Shown piece by piece: positions 47,222 to 55,228 of a stretch of DNA of 64,000 bases. Source of the stretch: Gemmatimonadota bacterium (GTDB lineage: Bacteria > Gemmatimonadota > Gemmatimonadetes > Gemmatimonadales > Gemmatimonadaceae); assembly GCA_016714015.1 (NCBI GenBank), contig JADJNZ010000011.1, forward strand, positions 1-64,000, in the 5' to 3' direction. Position numbers and translations under genes: made by a program. Below the pieces are notes generated by a model, which was not told the origin of the DNA, did no database searches, and worked only from the letters and a program-made list of their open reading frames with translations. Numbering within the stretch: the stretch's first letter is position 1; each line of letters starts with the position of its first letter.

Positions 47222-48508
47222 TCAGAGCCCCCGGCGGGCCGCCTTGGTCAGCTCGGCGCGGAAGTCGGGATGCGCGATGCTCGTGAGCAGTTCGGCGCGT
47301 TCCCGCAGGCTCTTGCCGTGGAGGTTCACCGCGCCGTACTCGGTCACGATCCAGTGCACGTGCCCGCGGGTGGTCACCACGCCGGAGCCTTCGGTGAGCG
47401 TGGCCGCGATGCGCGAGAGCTTGCCGCCGGCGGCGGTGCTCGGCAGCGCGATGATCGGCTTGCCACCGGCGCTGCGGGCGGCGCCGCGGATGAAGTCCAT
47501 CTGCCCGCCGATCCCCGAGTAGATGCGGCTGCCCATCGAGTCGGCGCAGACCTGACCGGTGAGGTCCACCTGGATGGCGCTGTTGATCGCGACGACCTTC
47601 GGATTGCGGCCGATGCGCCCGGTGTCGTTGGACATGTCCGCGCTGATGAACTCGACCTCGGAGTTGTCGTTCACGAAATCGAAGACGCGCTTGGAGCCGA
47701 GCACGAAGCTCGTGACGATGCGGCCGGGGAAGATCGCCTTGAGGCGGTTGTTCACCGCACCGGCCTCGACGAGATCCACGAGGCGGTCGGAGAACATCTC
47801 GGTGTGCACGCCGAGGTCGTGCCGGTCGTGCAGGCGGCTGAGCACCGCGTCGGGGATGGCGCCGATGCCCATCTGCAGGGTGCTGCCGTCCTCGACGAGC
47901 CCCGCGACGAGCTCGCCGATGCGCGCGATGACCGGCGACTCTGCCTCGGGGAGATGCTGCGGGAGCGGCCGGTCGGTATGCGTGAAGGCCTCGATCTCCT
48001 CGAACGGCACGGAGGTGTCGCCGTGCGTGCGCGGCATCTGGTTGTTGATCTCGGCGATGATCATCGGCGCGCTGTCGACCGCGGCGCGTGCGGCGTCGAC
48101 GCTGGTGCCGAGGGAGCAGTAGCCGTGCCGGTCGGGTGGCGAGAGCTGGACGAGCGCGGCGTCGAGGCGGACGCGCCCGCTCAGGAAGAGCGAGGGGACA
48201 TCGGAGAGGAAGATCGGGACGAAGTCGGCGCGGCCGGCGTTCACCGGCTCGCGCATGTTGGCGCCGGTGAAGAGCGAGACGGAACGGAAGCGCCCGACGT
48301 GCTCGGGCGTGGTCCACGGCACCGGGCCTTCGAGGTGCAGGTGGTAGAGCGTCACGTTCTCGACGTCGGCGCGCTTGGCGAGCGCCTCGAGGAGCGTGGT
48401 GGGCGTCGCGGCGGAGCCGTGGACGAAGACGTTCATGCCGGAGGAGATGCCGCGGACGGCCTCCTCGGCGGGGAGGGAACGGGAGTTCCAGTCGGGGACG
48501 GGGCGCAT
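47222..48508 (-). CDS. Acetyl-CoA hydrolase/transferase-family protein (4-hydroxybutyrate CoA-transferase-like)
   Basis: This 428-aa family I CoA-transferase moves CoA between acetyl-CoA and a carboxylic acid. Landmarks are NVFVHGSAATPTTLLEAL, LQLSPPDRHGYCSLGTSVD, LQMGIGAIPDAVL, GGQMDFIRGAARS and the active-site Glu in WIVTEYGAVNLHGKSLRERA. Length fits the 4-hydroxybutyrate/butyryl CoA-transferase branch (430-440). It stands alone between the YtrA operon and tRNA-Gly. Confidence 0.88.
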   Translation of the reverse strand: MRPVPDWNSRSLPAEEAVRGISSGMNVFVHGSAATPTTLLEALAKRADVENVTLYHLHLEGPVPWTTPEHVGRFRSVSLFTGANMREPVNAGRADFVPIFLSDVPSLFLSGRVRLDAALVQLSPPDRHGYCSLGTSVDAARAAVDSAPMIIAEINNQMPRTHGDTSVPFEEIEAFTHTDRPLPQHLPEAESPVIARIGELVAGLVEDGSTLQMGIGAIPDAVLSRLHDRHDLGVHTEMFSDRLVDLVEAGAVNNRLKAIFPGRIVTSFVLGSKRVFDFVNDNSEVEFISADMSNDTGRIGRNPKVVAINSAIQVDLTGQVCADSMGSRIYSGIGGQMDFIRGAARSAGGKPIIALPSTAAGGKLSRIAATLTEGSGVVTTRGHVHWIVTEYGAVNLHGKSLRERAELLTSIAHPDFRAELTKAARRGL

Positions 48509-48602
48509 GGGCCGAAAGGTGACAGGGGGGTATGTCGGGGGGTAGCGGGGACGTCACCACCCGCTTGTCGGGGTTCCCGCCGCGGGGTATACTCCACTGC
48601 AC

Positions 48603-48675
<73 letters not shown>

Positions 48676-48690
48676 CCTCCGCAGGACCGA

Positions 48691-48717
48691 AGCCCCCGGC
48701 GCACTGCGCCGGGGGCT
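48691..48717 (+). terminator. Terminator hairpin after tRNA-Gly
   Basis: AGCCCCCGGCGCA pairs perfectly with TGCGCCGGGGGCT around a one-base centre, followed by TCGTCACTTCC. The stem is long and stable but the T tail is weak. Confidence 0.65.
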
Positions 48718-48739
48718 TCGTCACTTCCATCCTATTCCG

Positions 48740-49234
48740 ATGCCCACCATCCGCGCCGCCGTTCCCGCCGACCTGCCCGTGATCGGGCGCCTCGGTGCGA
48801 TGCTGGTCCGGCTCCATCACGAGATGGACGCGGCGCGCTTCATCGCGGCGACCGCGCAGACCGCGGAGGGATACGCGGGATTCCTCGGGACGCAGCTGGA
48901 GGAGCCGGACGCGCTGGTGATGGTCGCCGAGCGAGCGGGCGTGGTGGTCGGCTACAGCTATGCGGGGATGGAAGGGCAGGACTGGATGACGTTGCGCGGT
49001 CCGGCGGGCGTGATCCACGATCTCGTGGTCGACGCCGCGGTGCGCAATGCGGGGACGGGGCGCGCCCTGCTCGAGGCGACGATCGCCGAACTCGAGCGGC
49101 GCGGCGCCCCGCGCGTCGTGCTCTCGACCGCGGCGCGGAACGAGGCGGCGCAGCGGCTCTTCGCCCGCGCCGGCTTCCGACCGACGATGGTGGAGCTGAC
49201 GCGCGAGCGCGGCGCGCTCACCGATCGCAGCTGA
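48740..49234 (+). CDS. GNAT-family N-acetyltransferase
   Basis: This 164-aa protein matches the GNAT fold: TIRAAVPADLPVIGRLG at the start, the central VVDAAVRNAGTGRALLEATIAELERRG acetyl-CoA-binding motif A, then VVLSTAARNEAAQRLFARAGF, motif B. Acceptor substrate unknown. ATG 48740 is about 22 bases past the tRNA-Gly terminator. Its last 17 bases overlap the convergent gene. Confidence 0.88.
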   Translation: MPTIRAAVPADLPVIGRLGAMLVRLHHEMDAARFIAATAQTAEGYAGFLGTQLEEPDALVMVAERAGVVVGYSYAGMEGQDWMTLRGPAGVIHDLVVDAAVRNAGTGRALLEATIAELERRGAPRVVLSTAARNEAAQRLFARAGFRPTMVELTRERGALTDRS

Positions 49235-49673
49235 TCCGCTTCATCCGGAAGTCGATCCCGCGCTGCTGGCCGCCCTGCGGCCCCTCGATGCGCGCGACGA
49301 GCGAGTCGCTTCCGATGCGCCGGTAGATGATCCGCTGCGGGAAGTCGTGCTGGAGGTTCTCGAACGTGACCGCGGTGTCACTCACGACGGTCGCGCCGAA
49401 GGCGGTGGCGGTGCCGCCCCCTGGCTGTGCGACGTACGTCGGCGTGCCGCCGCGTGGCTCGATGCGCAGGAACTCGAACTCGCGTGCGACCTCGCGGATC
49501 ACCGTCCGGCTGGTGCCGAGCATGAGGCCGCCAGCCGGCGCGATCCAGCTCTCCTGCGTGACGCGGGTGGGGGTGCGGAGCTCCCAGCAGCCGGCGAGCC
49601 AGCGGAGCTGCTGCACCTGGGCGGAGGCCGAGGCGGGGACGAGGAGGGCGAAGGCGAGGAGAAGTCGGCGCAT
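49218..49673 (-). CDS. DUF6265-like exported protein
   Basis: This 151-aa protein has a signal peptide (LLLAFALLVPASASA), then LRWLAGCWELRTPTRVTQESWIAPAGGLMLGTSRT, FEFLRIEPRGG and FENLQHDFPQRIIYRR, the pattern of a lipocalin-like family of unknown function (I believe DUF6265). No catalytic residues are known. Probably periplasmic. Confidence 0.7.
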   Translation of the reverse strand: MRRLLLAFALLVPASASAQVQQLRWLAGCWELRTPTRVTQESWIAPAGGLMLGTSRTVIREVAREFEFLRIEPRGGTPTYVAQPGGGTATAFGATVVSDTAVTFENLQHDFPQRIIYRRIGSDSLVARIEGPQGGQQRGIDFRMKRISCDR

Positions 49674-49762
49674 GAGGGGAGGGAGGAGAGGTTGCCCGGA
49701 GGCTAGCGGGCCTCGCGTGGAGGCGCTTGCACGAATCCGACGCGCGGCGGGATCTTCCGGGG

Positions 49763-50596
49763 ATGGAGTACGTCGAGCGGCCCCCGCATCCCGAACTCGC
49801 CGGGCTCGTGCGCACCTACTGGTGGTTGCGCGGCGAGCCGGATCCCGATGGCGTTGCCGAGCCCGCGCTGCCGGATGGGTCGCCGGAGTTGATCATCAAC
49901 CTCGGGCCGCCCTGGGAGCACGTGGCCGCCGACGGCACGCGCACCCTGCAGCCGTCGGCCTTCCTCGTGGGGCAGATCCTCGGTCCGATGGTCGTGAGGC
50001 CGACCGGCCGGATGGACCTCGTCGCGGTGCGGCTGGAGGCGCACGCCGCCTCGCTGCTCCAGGACGACGTGTCGGCGCTCACGGACTCGTGGGCGCCGGT
50101 GGAGTCGCTCCGTGCCTCCGCCCAGCCGGCGCTCGCGGCGCTGCGGACGGAACTCTCGCTCGAGTCCGATCTCGAGGCGCAGGTGCTCGCCCTCGACGAC
50201 GCGATGCGTGCGCTGGTGGAGGTCTCGTCGCCGCCGGACGAGCTGGTGGGGCAGGCGGTGCGGGCGATCCGCGGGTCGCATGGCGCGGTGGAGATCGACG
50301 CGCTGGCGCGCACGCTCGGCGTGACCACTCGCACGCTGCAGCGGCGCTTCGCGACGGCGGCCGGCCTCTCGCCGAAGATGCTCGCACGGATCGTGCGCTT
50401 CCAGCGGGTCTTCGCCGCGTGGCGCGACGACCCCGCGAGCTGCTCGCGCGTCGCGCTCGAGTGCGGCTACTACGACCAGTCGCACCTGGTGCGCGACTTC
50501 CGCGATTTCGCCGGGGCGCCGCCCGCGGGATTCCTCGCCGCGATGCCCGCCTTCACCGCCGTGTTCACGGCCGCGCGGTCGCGACCCACCCGATGA
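49763..50596 (+). CDS. AraC-family transcriptional regulator (DUF6597-type N-terminus)
   Basis: This 277-aa regulator has an N-terminal region EYVERPPHPELAGLVRTYWWLRG and LPDGSPELIINLG, typical of the DUF6597 class, and a C-terminal double HTH (DALARTLGVTTRTLQRRFATAAGLSPK; RVALECGYYDQSHLVRDFRDFAG). Target unknown. ATG 49763 is preceded by GGGG. It converges on chrA with a 32-base overlap. Confidence 0.87.
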   Translation: MEYVERPPHPELAGLVRTYWWLRGEPDPDGVAEPALPDGSPELIINLGPPWEHVAADGTRTLQPSAFLVGQILGPMVVRPTGRMDLVAVRLEAHAASLLQDDVSALTDSWAPVESLRASAQPALAALRTELSLESDLEAQVLALDDAMRALVEVSSPPDELVGQAVRAIRGSHGAVEIDALARTLGVTTRTLQRRFATAAGLSPKMLARIVRFQRVFAAWRDDPASCSRVALECGYYDQSHLVRDFRDFAGAPPAGFLAAMPAFTAVFTAARSRPTR

Positions 50597-51788
50597 GCGC
50601 GCCGCCGAGCACGAGCCAGACCGAGTTGACGCGATAGCGCAGCAGCAGCCCGAGCGCGAGGACGAAGAGCGGCACGGCGAGCGAGGGCGCGGCGAAGGCA
50701 TCCCGCGCGAGCGGGAGCGTGGCCGCGAGCATGAGCGCGAGCGAGGCCGCGTTGAGCCCGCCGAGCACCGCGCGCGCGGCCGGTGCGTCCTTGAGGCGAT
50801 GGAGCAGCGGCGCGGTGGCGGCGACGAAGACGAACGCGGGGAGGAAGATGCCCGCGGTCGCCACGAGCGCGCCCGCGTGGCCGGCCACCAGATAGCCGAC
50901 GAAGGTGGCGGTGGTGAAGAGCGGGCCGGGGGTGAACTGGCCGACGGCGATCGCGTCGAGCAGCTGCGACTCCGTCAGCCATCCGGTGCGTGTGACGAAA
51001 TCGGCACGCAGGAAGGCGATGAGCACGTAGCCGCTGCCGAACAGGACGGCGCCGGTCTTGGCGAAGGCGAGGAAGAGCTTGACCAGCGTGACCGGGATGG
51101 CCACGGCCGCCGCACCGCCGCCGAGCATCGCCATGGCATTCGCGGCTTCCGGACGCGCACCGGCGCGCACGGCGGACGCCCACGGCAGCGGCAGGACCAG
51201 CGACGCGCCGCGTTCCCAGAGGTTGCCGCCGCGCGTGAGCCGCCAGTCGAGTCCGGCCAGTCCCGCGGCGGCCGCGAGCACGACGAGCTCGTGGATCCCC
51301 AGCGCGATGCCGAGGAGCGAGAGCGCCCCGATGGAGAGCGTCATCGCCGAGACGAGGGCGGTGCGTCCGAGGGACCAGAGCGCCTGCACGATGATGGCGA
51401 GGACGACGGGCTTGATGCCGGCGAGGAGACCGGCCGCCGCCGGGAGCGCGCCGAAGCGCACGTACGCCCAAGCGATGGCCCACACGATCGCCATTGCCGG
51501 GACGATGAAGCAGGCGCCCGCGACGAGGAGCCCGGGCCATCCCGCGCGTGCATAGCCGATGTGGATCGCGAGTTCGGTGCTGTTGGGGCCGGGGATGAGT
51601 TGCGAGGCGCCGAACAGGTCGAGGAAGGCCTCGCGCGACATCCAGCCGCGGCGCCGGACGACCTCGTCCTCCATCATCGCGACGTGCGCGGCCGGTCCGC
51701 CGAAGGCGGTGGCGCCGAGACGGAGGAAGAGCGCGGCGAGGTCGCGGAGCGGGGTGTGCACAGCGAGGGAATATCGGCCGATACTCAA
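50565..51788 (-). CDS. chrA: Chromate transporter ChrA
   Basis: This 407-aa bidomain (LCHR) protein carries two CHR repeats. The first has FLRLGATAFGGPAAHVAMME and QLIPGPNSTELAIHIGY, the second FAKTGAVLFGSGYVLIAFL and GQFTPGPLFTTATFVGY. About ten helices in all. It exports chromate in exchange with sulfate in characterised cases; here a role in oxyanion efflux is inferred. Start ATG 51788 is four bases from the divergent ATG 51793. Confidence 0.92.
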   Translation of the reverse strand: MSIGRYSLAVHTPLRDLAALFLRLGATAFGGPAAHVAMMEDEVVRRRGWMSREAFLDLFGASQLIPGPNSTELAIHIGYARAGWPGLLVAGACFIVPAMAIVWAIAWAYVRFGALPAAAGLLAGIKPVVLAIIVQALWSLGRTALVSAMTLSIGALSLLGIALGIHELVVLAAAAGLAGLDWRLTRGGNLWERGASLVLPLPWASAVRAGARPEAANAMAMLGGGAAAVAIPVTLVKLFLAFAKTGAVLFGSGYVLIAFLRADFVTRTGWLTESQLLDAIAVGQFTPGPLFTTATFVGYLVAGHAGALVATAGIFLPAFVFVAATAPLLHRLKDAPAARAVLGGLNAASLALMLAATLPLARDAFAAPSLAVPLFVLALGLLLRYRVNSVWLVLGGALIGWVATARP

Positions 51789-51792
51789 GGCA

Positions 51793-52215
51793 ATGCGAAC
51801 CTCCTCGGAGCGGGTGGTGACACCCGTTCATGCTCCATCGACGCGGACGGGGACGCCGCCGCACGGCCCGCCTCTGGGGCCGGTGCAGGGCGTCGTCGTC
51901 TCGCCGCGCGCGCTTCGCGTCACGCTCGTGAACGCCGTGCTCGGCCTGGCCGCGCTCATCTGGTTGCTGCCGGCGCCGTGGGGCGGGGTGGTGCCGGTGC
52001 TGCTCCTCGCGCAGGTGGTCTGGCTCCGGCATGGCGCGCTGGCCGCGATCGTCGGACTGCTCGCGGGGAGCGGACTTGGCGCCGGGCTCGGCGTCCTGCT
52101 CGGCATGGAGGATGCGCGCCGCGCCGCGGTCGCGTTGTCGTTGCTGCTCCTCCCCGCGATGGCGGCCTGGCCGCGTCGCGAGGCGCCGATCCTCAGCCCT
52201 GCGCGCGCGCCTTGA
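51793..52215 (+). CDS. Small membrane protein, unknown function
   Basis: This 140-aa protein has a polar N-terminus of about 35 residues, then three or four hydrophobic stretches (VTLVNAVLGLAALIWLLPAP, GGVVPVLLLAQVVWL, IVGLLAGSGLGAGLGVLLG, VALSLLLLPAMAAW). No domain is recognised. It starts five bases from the divergent chrA start and converges on the orphan receiver gene with a 23-base overlap. Confidence 0.55.
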   Translation: MRTSSERVVTPVHAPSTRTGTPPHGPPLGPVQGVVVSPRALRVTLVNAVLGLAALIWLLPAPWGGVVPVLLLAQVVWLRHGALAAIVGLLAGSGLGAGLGVLLGMEDARRAAVALSLLLLPAMAAWPRREAPILSPARAP

Positions 52216-52636
52216 GCTGACGCTCCACTTCGAGCTTGAGCGCGTCGATGCGGAGCGGCTTGGCGAGGAAGCCATCGACCGAGGCCATGAGGTCGGTGAT
52301 GCGCTGCTCGGTGCCGCGCAGTTCGCCGGACATGAGGAGGATCCCCACGCGCGGCTCGCGCCGGCGCGCCTCGGCGATGAGCACCTCGACCATCGGGCCG
52401 GGCATCTGGACGTCGGAGATGATCACCGCGATGTCGCGCTCGCGGGCGCGCCAGTGCTCGAGGGCGGCCGGGACGTCCGCGGCCTGGAGCACCTCGTAAC
52501 CGGCCCGCTCGAACGCCAGCCCGAAGGCGCGCAGGAGCGACTGCTCATCCTCGACGAGGAGGAGGCAGGGCCGCGGGCGCGGTCCAGGTCGGAGCGTGTT
52601 CGCGTCAGGCACGGACGGTCGGCTGGTGGCGAGCAT
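52193..52636 (-). CDS. Stand-alone receiver-domain response regulator
   Basis: This 147-aa protein consists of about 22 Pro/Arg-rich residues and a single REC domain: acidic pocket LVEDEQSLL, phospho-Asp in VIISDVQMPG, switch Ser in LLMSGELRG and Lys in GFLAKPLRID. No output domain, so it acts by protein contact, possibly on the motor given that it lies 30 bases downstream of motB in the same direction. A weak hairpin (ACCCGG/CCGGGT, 52641-52657) lies between the two. Confidence 0.85.
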   Translation of the reverse strand: MLATSRPSVPDANTLRPGPRPRPCLLLVEDEQSLLRAFGLAFERAGYEVLQAADVPAALEHWRARERDIAVIISDVQMPGPMVEVLIAEARRREPRVGILLMSGELRGTEQRITDLMASVDGFLAKPLRIDALKLEVERQLKARAQG

Positions 52637-52666
52637 CAGTACCCGGACGAACCGGGTTCGGGGCGG

Positions 52667-53500
52667 TCACGGTACCGGAGCCGCCGCGACGTCTGACGGG
52701 GTCTGTTCGGGGCCGCCGGGGCCTGCGGTGCGGAAGGGGAGGAGCACGGAGATGCGCCGGTTGCGCGGGTCGAGGGGGAAGTCCACGATCTTGGGGCTCC
52801 GATCCGCCATTCCCCGCACCGAAACCACGCGGTCCGGGGTGACGCCTTGCGTGAGCAGGGCGCGCCGCGCCGCGTTGGCGCGGTCGGACGAGAGCTCCCA
52901 GTTGGAATACCCCCCAGCCCGCACCAAGGGCACACCGTCGGTGTGCCCCTCGATGATCACGGCGTTGGGGAGGACGGCGATCTCGGCACCGAGGATGGCG
53001 ATCGCGCGCAGCATCGGTTCGGTCATCACCGAGGAGCCCGAGGCGAAGGTCGCATCGCCGATGAGGCCCTCGCCGAACTCGATGCGCAGCCCTTCCGAGG
53101 TCATGCGCACGTCGATGTTCCCCTCGAGGCCGCCGAGGTCCGACTGGTCGAGTGCGGCCTGGAGGCGTTCGCGGGTCGACTCCATCGCCGCTTCCTCCGC
53201 CATGCGGGCCGGCATGGGCGATTCGCGCATGCCGAGCACGGGCGTGTTGCCCGAGCCCATGGGACTCGAGCCGGAGCCGAAGCCCTTCTTGAAGCCCACC
53301 GGGTTGGAGAAGTAGCCCTGGATGGATTCCTTGGCGCTGTCGTCCATGCCGACGATCCACATCACCATGAAGAACGCCATCATCGCGGTGACGAAGTCGG
53401 CATAGGCGACCTTCCACGACCCGCCGTGGTGGCCGGCATGTCCGCCGCCGCCCTTCTTCTTGATGATGACCTTCTTCTTGTCCTTCCCGGCCGGAGGCAT
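52667..53500 (-). CDS. motB: Flagellar motor protein MotB
   Basis: This 277-aa stator protein begins with a Lys-rich stretch and Gly/His run, then a single helix WKVAYADFVTAMMAFFMVMW with the proton-carrying Asp (YADF). The plug region follows, then the OmpA-like peptidoglycan-binding domain (FASGSSVMTEPML, IIEGHTDGVPL, ELSSDRANAARRALL). It forms the H+-driven stator with MotA. It lies 6 bases downstream of motA. Confidence 0.93.
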   Translation of the reverse strand: MPPAGKDKKKVIIKKKGGGGHAGHHGGSWKVAYADFVTAMMAFFMVMWIVGMDDSAKESIQGYFSNPVGFKKGFGSGSSPMGSGNTPVLGMRESPMPARMAEEAAMESTRERLQAALDQSDLGGLEGNIDVRMTSEGLRIEFGEGLIGDATFASGSSVMTEPMLRAIAILGAEIAVLPNAVIIEGHTDGVPLVRAGGYSNWELSSDRANAARRALLTQGVTPDRVVSVRGMADRSPKIVDFPLDPRNRRISVLLPFRTAGPGGPEQTPSDVAAAPVP

Positions 53501-53506
53501 GGGCGG

Positions 53507-54415
53507 TTACGCGGTCTGCGACTTGGTGCCCTTCATGAGTTCCTCGAGCTTGGTGAAGCTCGGGCGGACATGCGGGTCGAGCGAGCGGCGGGCGGCCTCG
53601 GTGGTCTGCTTGGGCGCGTCGCCGCGGGCGAAGGCGAGCAGGGCGGCGCGGAAGACCTGGAGATACGCGTGCTCGGACGCGAGGCGTCCCTCGACCGCGG
53701 TGGCCATGGGGCCGACGACGCCGTACGCGAGCAGGATGCCGAGGAAGGTGCCGACGAGCGCGGCGGCGACCTTCTCGCCGATGACCGACGCGGCACCACC
53801 GATCGAGCCCATCGTGATCACGACGCCGAGCACCGCGGCGACGATGCCGAATCCGGGCATCGCGTCGCCCATCTTGTTGATCGCGGCGGGGATGAGCGCT
53901 TCCTCGTGATGATGCTTCTCGAGGTCGGCGTCGAGCACGTCGGCGAGATGGTGGTCCTCGATCGCGCCCGACGAGAGCGACTTGAGCGTGTCGGTGAAGA
54001 AGTCGACGGCGTGATGGTTCTTGAGGAAGAACGGGTACTTCTGGAAGACGGGGCTCTTCTCGGGGTCCTCGATGTGCGCATCGAGGCCGACGAGGCCATC
54101 GCGCGCGGCGATCTGCATGATCTCGTAGATCATCTGCAGCTGCTGCGCGTAGACCTCGGCGGTGTACGGGTTGGGCTTGAGGAGCCCGAGGAGGCGGGAG
54201 ACGCTGCCCTTGATGACCGACACCTCGTTGCTCACCACGAACGCGCCGATGGCGGCGCCACCGATGATGATGAACTCGGACCACTGGAGCAGCACGCCGA
54301 CCTGGCCGTGATGCATCACGTAGCCCCCGATGATCGAGCCGAACAGGACGACGAAGCCAGCGATGAGTTGCACGAGGTCCCGGAAGGGTTGCGGGAAGGG
54401 GCGCCCCGCCGTCAT
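53507..54415 (-). CDS. motA: Flagellar motor protein MotA
   Basis: This 302-aa protein has four membrane helices. The first two are near the start (LVQLIAGFVVLFGSIIGGYVMHHG, SEFIIIGGAAIGAFVVSNE) and the last two are MPGFGIVAAVLGVVITMGSIGG and AALVGTFLGILLAYGVVGPMA; the long cytosolic loop contacts FliG. It pairs with MotB, transcribed together. A sigma-28-like promoter lies 25 bases upstream. Confidence 0.93.
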   Translation of the reverse strand: MTAGRPFPQPFRDLVQLIAGFVVLFGSIIGGYVMHHGQVGVLLQWSEFIIIGGAAIGAFVVSNEVSVIKGSVSRLLGLLKPNPYTAEVYAQQLQMIYEIMQIAARDGLVGLDAHIEDPEKSPVFQKYPFFLKNHHAVDFFTDTLKSLSSGAIEDHHLADVLDADLEKHHHEEALIPAAINKMGDAMPGFGIVAAVLGVVITMGSIGGAASVIGEKVAAALVGTFLGILLAYGVVGPMATAVEGRLASEHAYLQVFRAALLAFARGDAPKQTTEAARRSLDPHVRPSFTKLEELMKGTKSQTA

Positions 54416-54439
54416 GGAACGGGGGTGCCGACACCCTCA

Positions 54440-54466
54440 GTATCGGCCTCGGGAGGGGGAACGTGA
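54440..54466 (-). promoter_or_regulatory. Putative sigma-28 (FliA) promoter of motA-motB
   Basis: On the minus strand TCACGTTC, 11 bases and GCCGATAC resemble the flagellar consensus TAAAGTTT-N11-GCCGATAA (5 of 8 and 7 of 8 matches). The start of transcription would be about 20 bases before the motA ATG at 54415. FliA is encoded in the same cluster. Confidence 0.6.
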
Positions 54467-54993
54467 CCGCATCGGATGCGGAGGACGGCGCCGTGACACT
54501 CGTGATGCGCGGGCTGTTGCATGAGCTCGCGAACATCACCACGGCGGCCGACGGTGTCACCTCGTCACTGCGCCACGATGGCGCAGCGGCCCTGCCACGC
54601 GCGCCCGAGGATCTGAGCGCGGTGGTCGACCGGCTCTTCGCGATGCACGCCGATCTCCGCTCACTCCTCCCCGACCGCGAGGGCGAGATGGCGCTCGATC
54701 CGCGCGCGGTCGCGGCCGAGGTCGCACGGCTCCTCGCCTGGCACAACGAACGCAAGCTCGCGGTGACGGTGGACGACGACCCCGTGCCGCCGATCCTCGA
54801 CGTCCCGTGGAAGGCCCGGCGTCAGCTGTTGGCGGCGGTCGATGCGGCGGCCGGCGCCGCGAGCGCCTTCCGCTTCAGCTTCCGTGCCGAGGGTGACTCG
54901 GTGATCGCCGTCGCGTCCGACGGCGTGACGTTCTGGTCGGCGCCGACACTCGCGGCCGCGCGCCGCCGCGAGCGCGACGGGCGCGCGGGCTGA
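54463..54993 (+). CDS. Histidine-kinase-like or phosphotransfer protein, unknown
   Basis: This 176-aa protein starts at GTG 54463, divergent from motA. Residues 10-70 resemble a dimerisation/phospho-acceptor helix pair (MRGLLHELANITTAADGVTSSLRHD, with His20 in LHELAN), and the rest resembles a degenerate HATPase without the usual N, D or G boxes (FRFSFRAEGDSVIAVASDGV). The layout recalls ChpT-like phosphotransferases or inactive kinases. Its 3' third is covered by the tail of csrA on the other strand. Confidence 0.5.
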   Translation: MTASDAEDGAVTLVMRGLLHELANITTAADGVTSSLRHDGAAALPRAPEDLSAVVDRLFAMHADLRSLLPDREGEMALDPRAVAAEVARLLAWHNERKLAVTVDDDPVPPILDVPWKARRQLLAAVDAAAGAASAFRFSFRAEGDSVIAVASDGVTFWSAPTLAAARRRERDGRAG

Positions 54994-55211
54994 AGCGGGC
55001 CGAACCCGAGGCGCGCGAGCGCCTCGGGGGTGGCGACGGCGGCGACGGTCCCGGCGGTGACCTGGTCGACGATCTCCTGACGCAGGATGGTGACCTCCGG
55101 CGGCGCCTCGATGCCGAGGCGCACCTGTCCGCGCTCCGTCGCGATGACGATGACGCGGATCCCGCCCGCGAGCAGGATGGCCTCGCCGGCGCGTCGAGAG
55201 AGGATGAGCAC
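54822..55211 (-). CDS. csrA: Carbon storage regulator CsrA with long C-terminal extension
   Basis: The first 60 residues are CsrA: MLILSRRAGEAILLAGGIRV, RGQVRLGIEAPPEVTILRQEI with the RNA-binding Leu4 and Arg44. It binds GGA motifs in mRNA leaders and in many flagellates represses flagellin. It lies 17 bases after flgK. The frame then runs to 129 aa instead of the usual 60-75, and the Ser/Arg/Ala-rich tail overlaps the convergent kinase-like gene by 172 bases. No fliW is next to it. Confidence 0.85.
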   Translation of the reverse strand: MLILSRRAGEAILLAGGIRVIVIATERGQVRLGIEAPPEVTILRQEIVDQVTAGTVAAVATPEALARLGFGPLQPARPSRSRRRAAASVGADQNVTPSDATAITESPSARKLKRKALAAPAAASTAANS

Positions 55212-55228
55212 GGGGGCCTCTCGGCCGG

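Noticed and set aside
51771..51784. Sigma-28 promoter (GCCGATAC) between chrA and the divergent membrane gene
   Set aside because: The palindromic ATATCGGCCGATAC here lies in the chrA coding start (SIGRYS) and has no -35-like box 11 bases away; probably chance.
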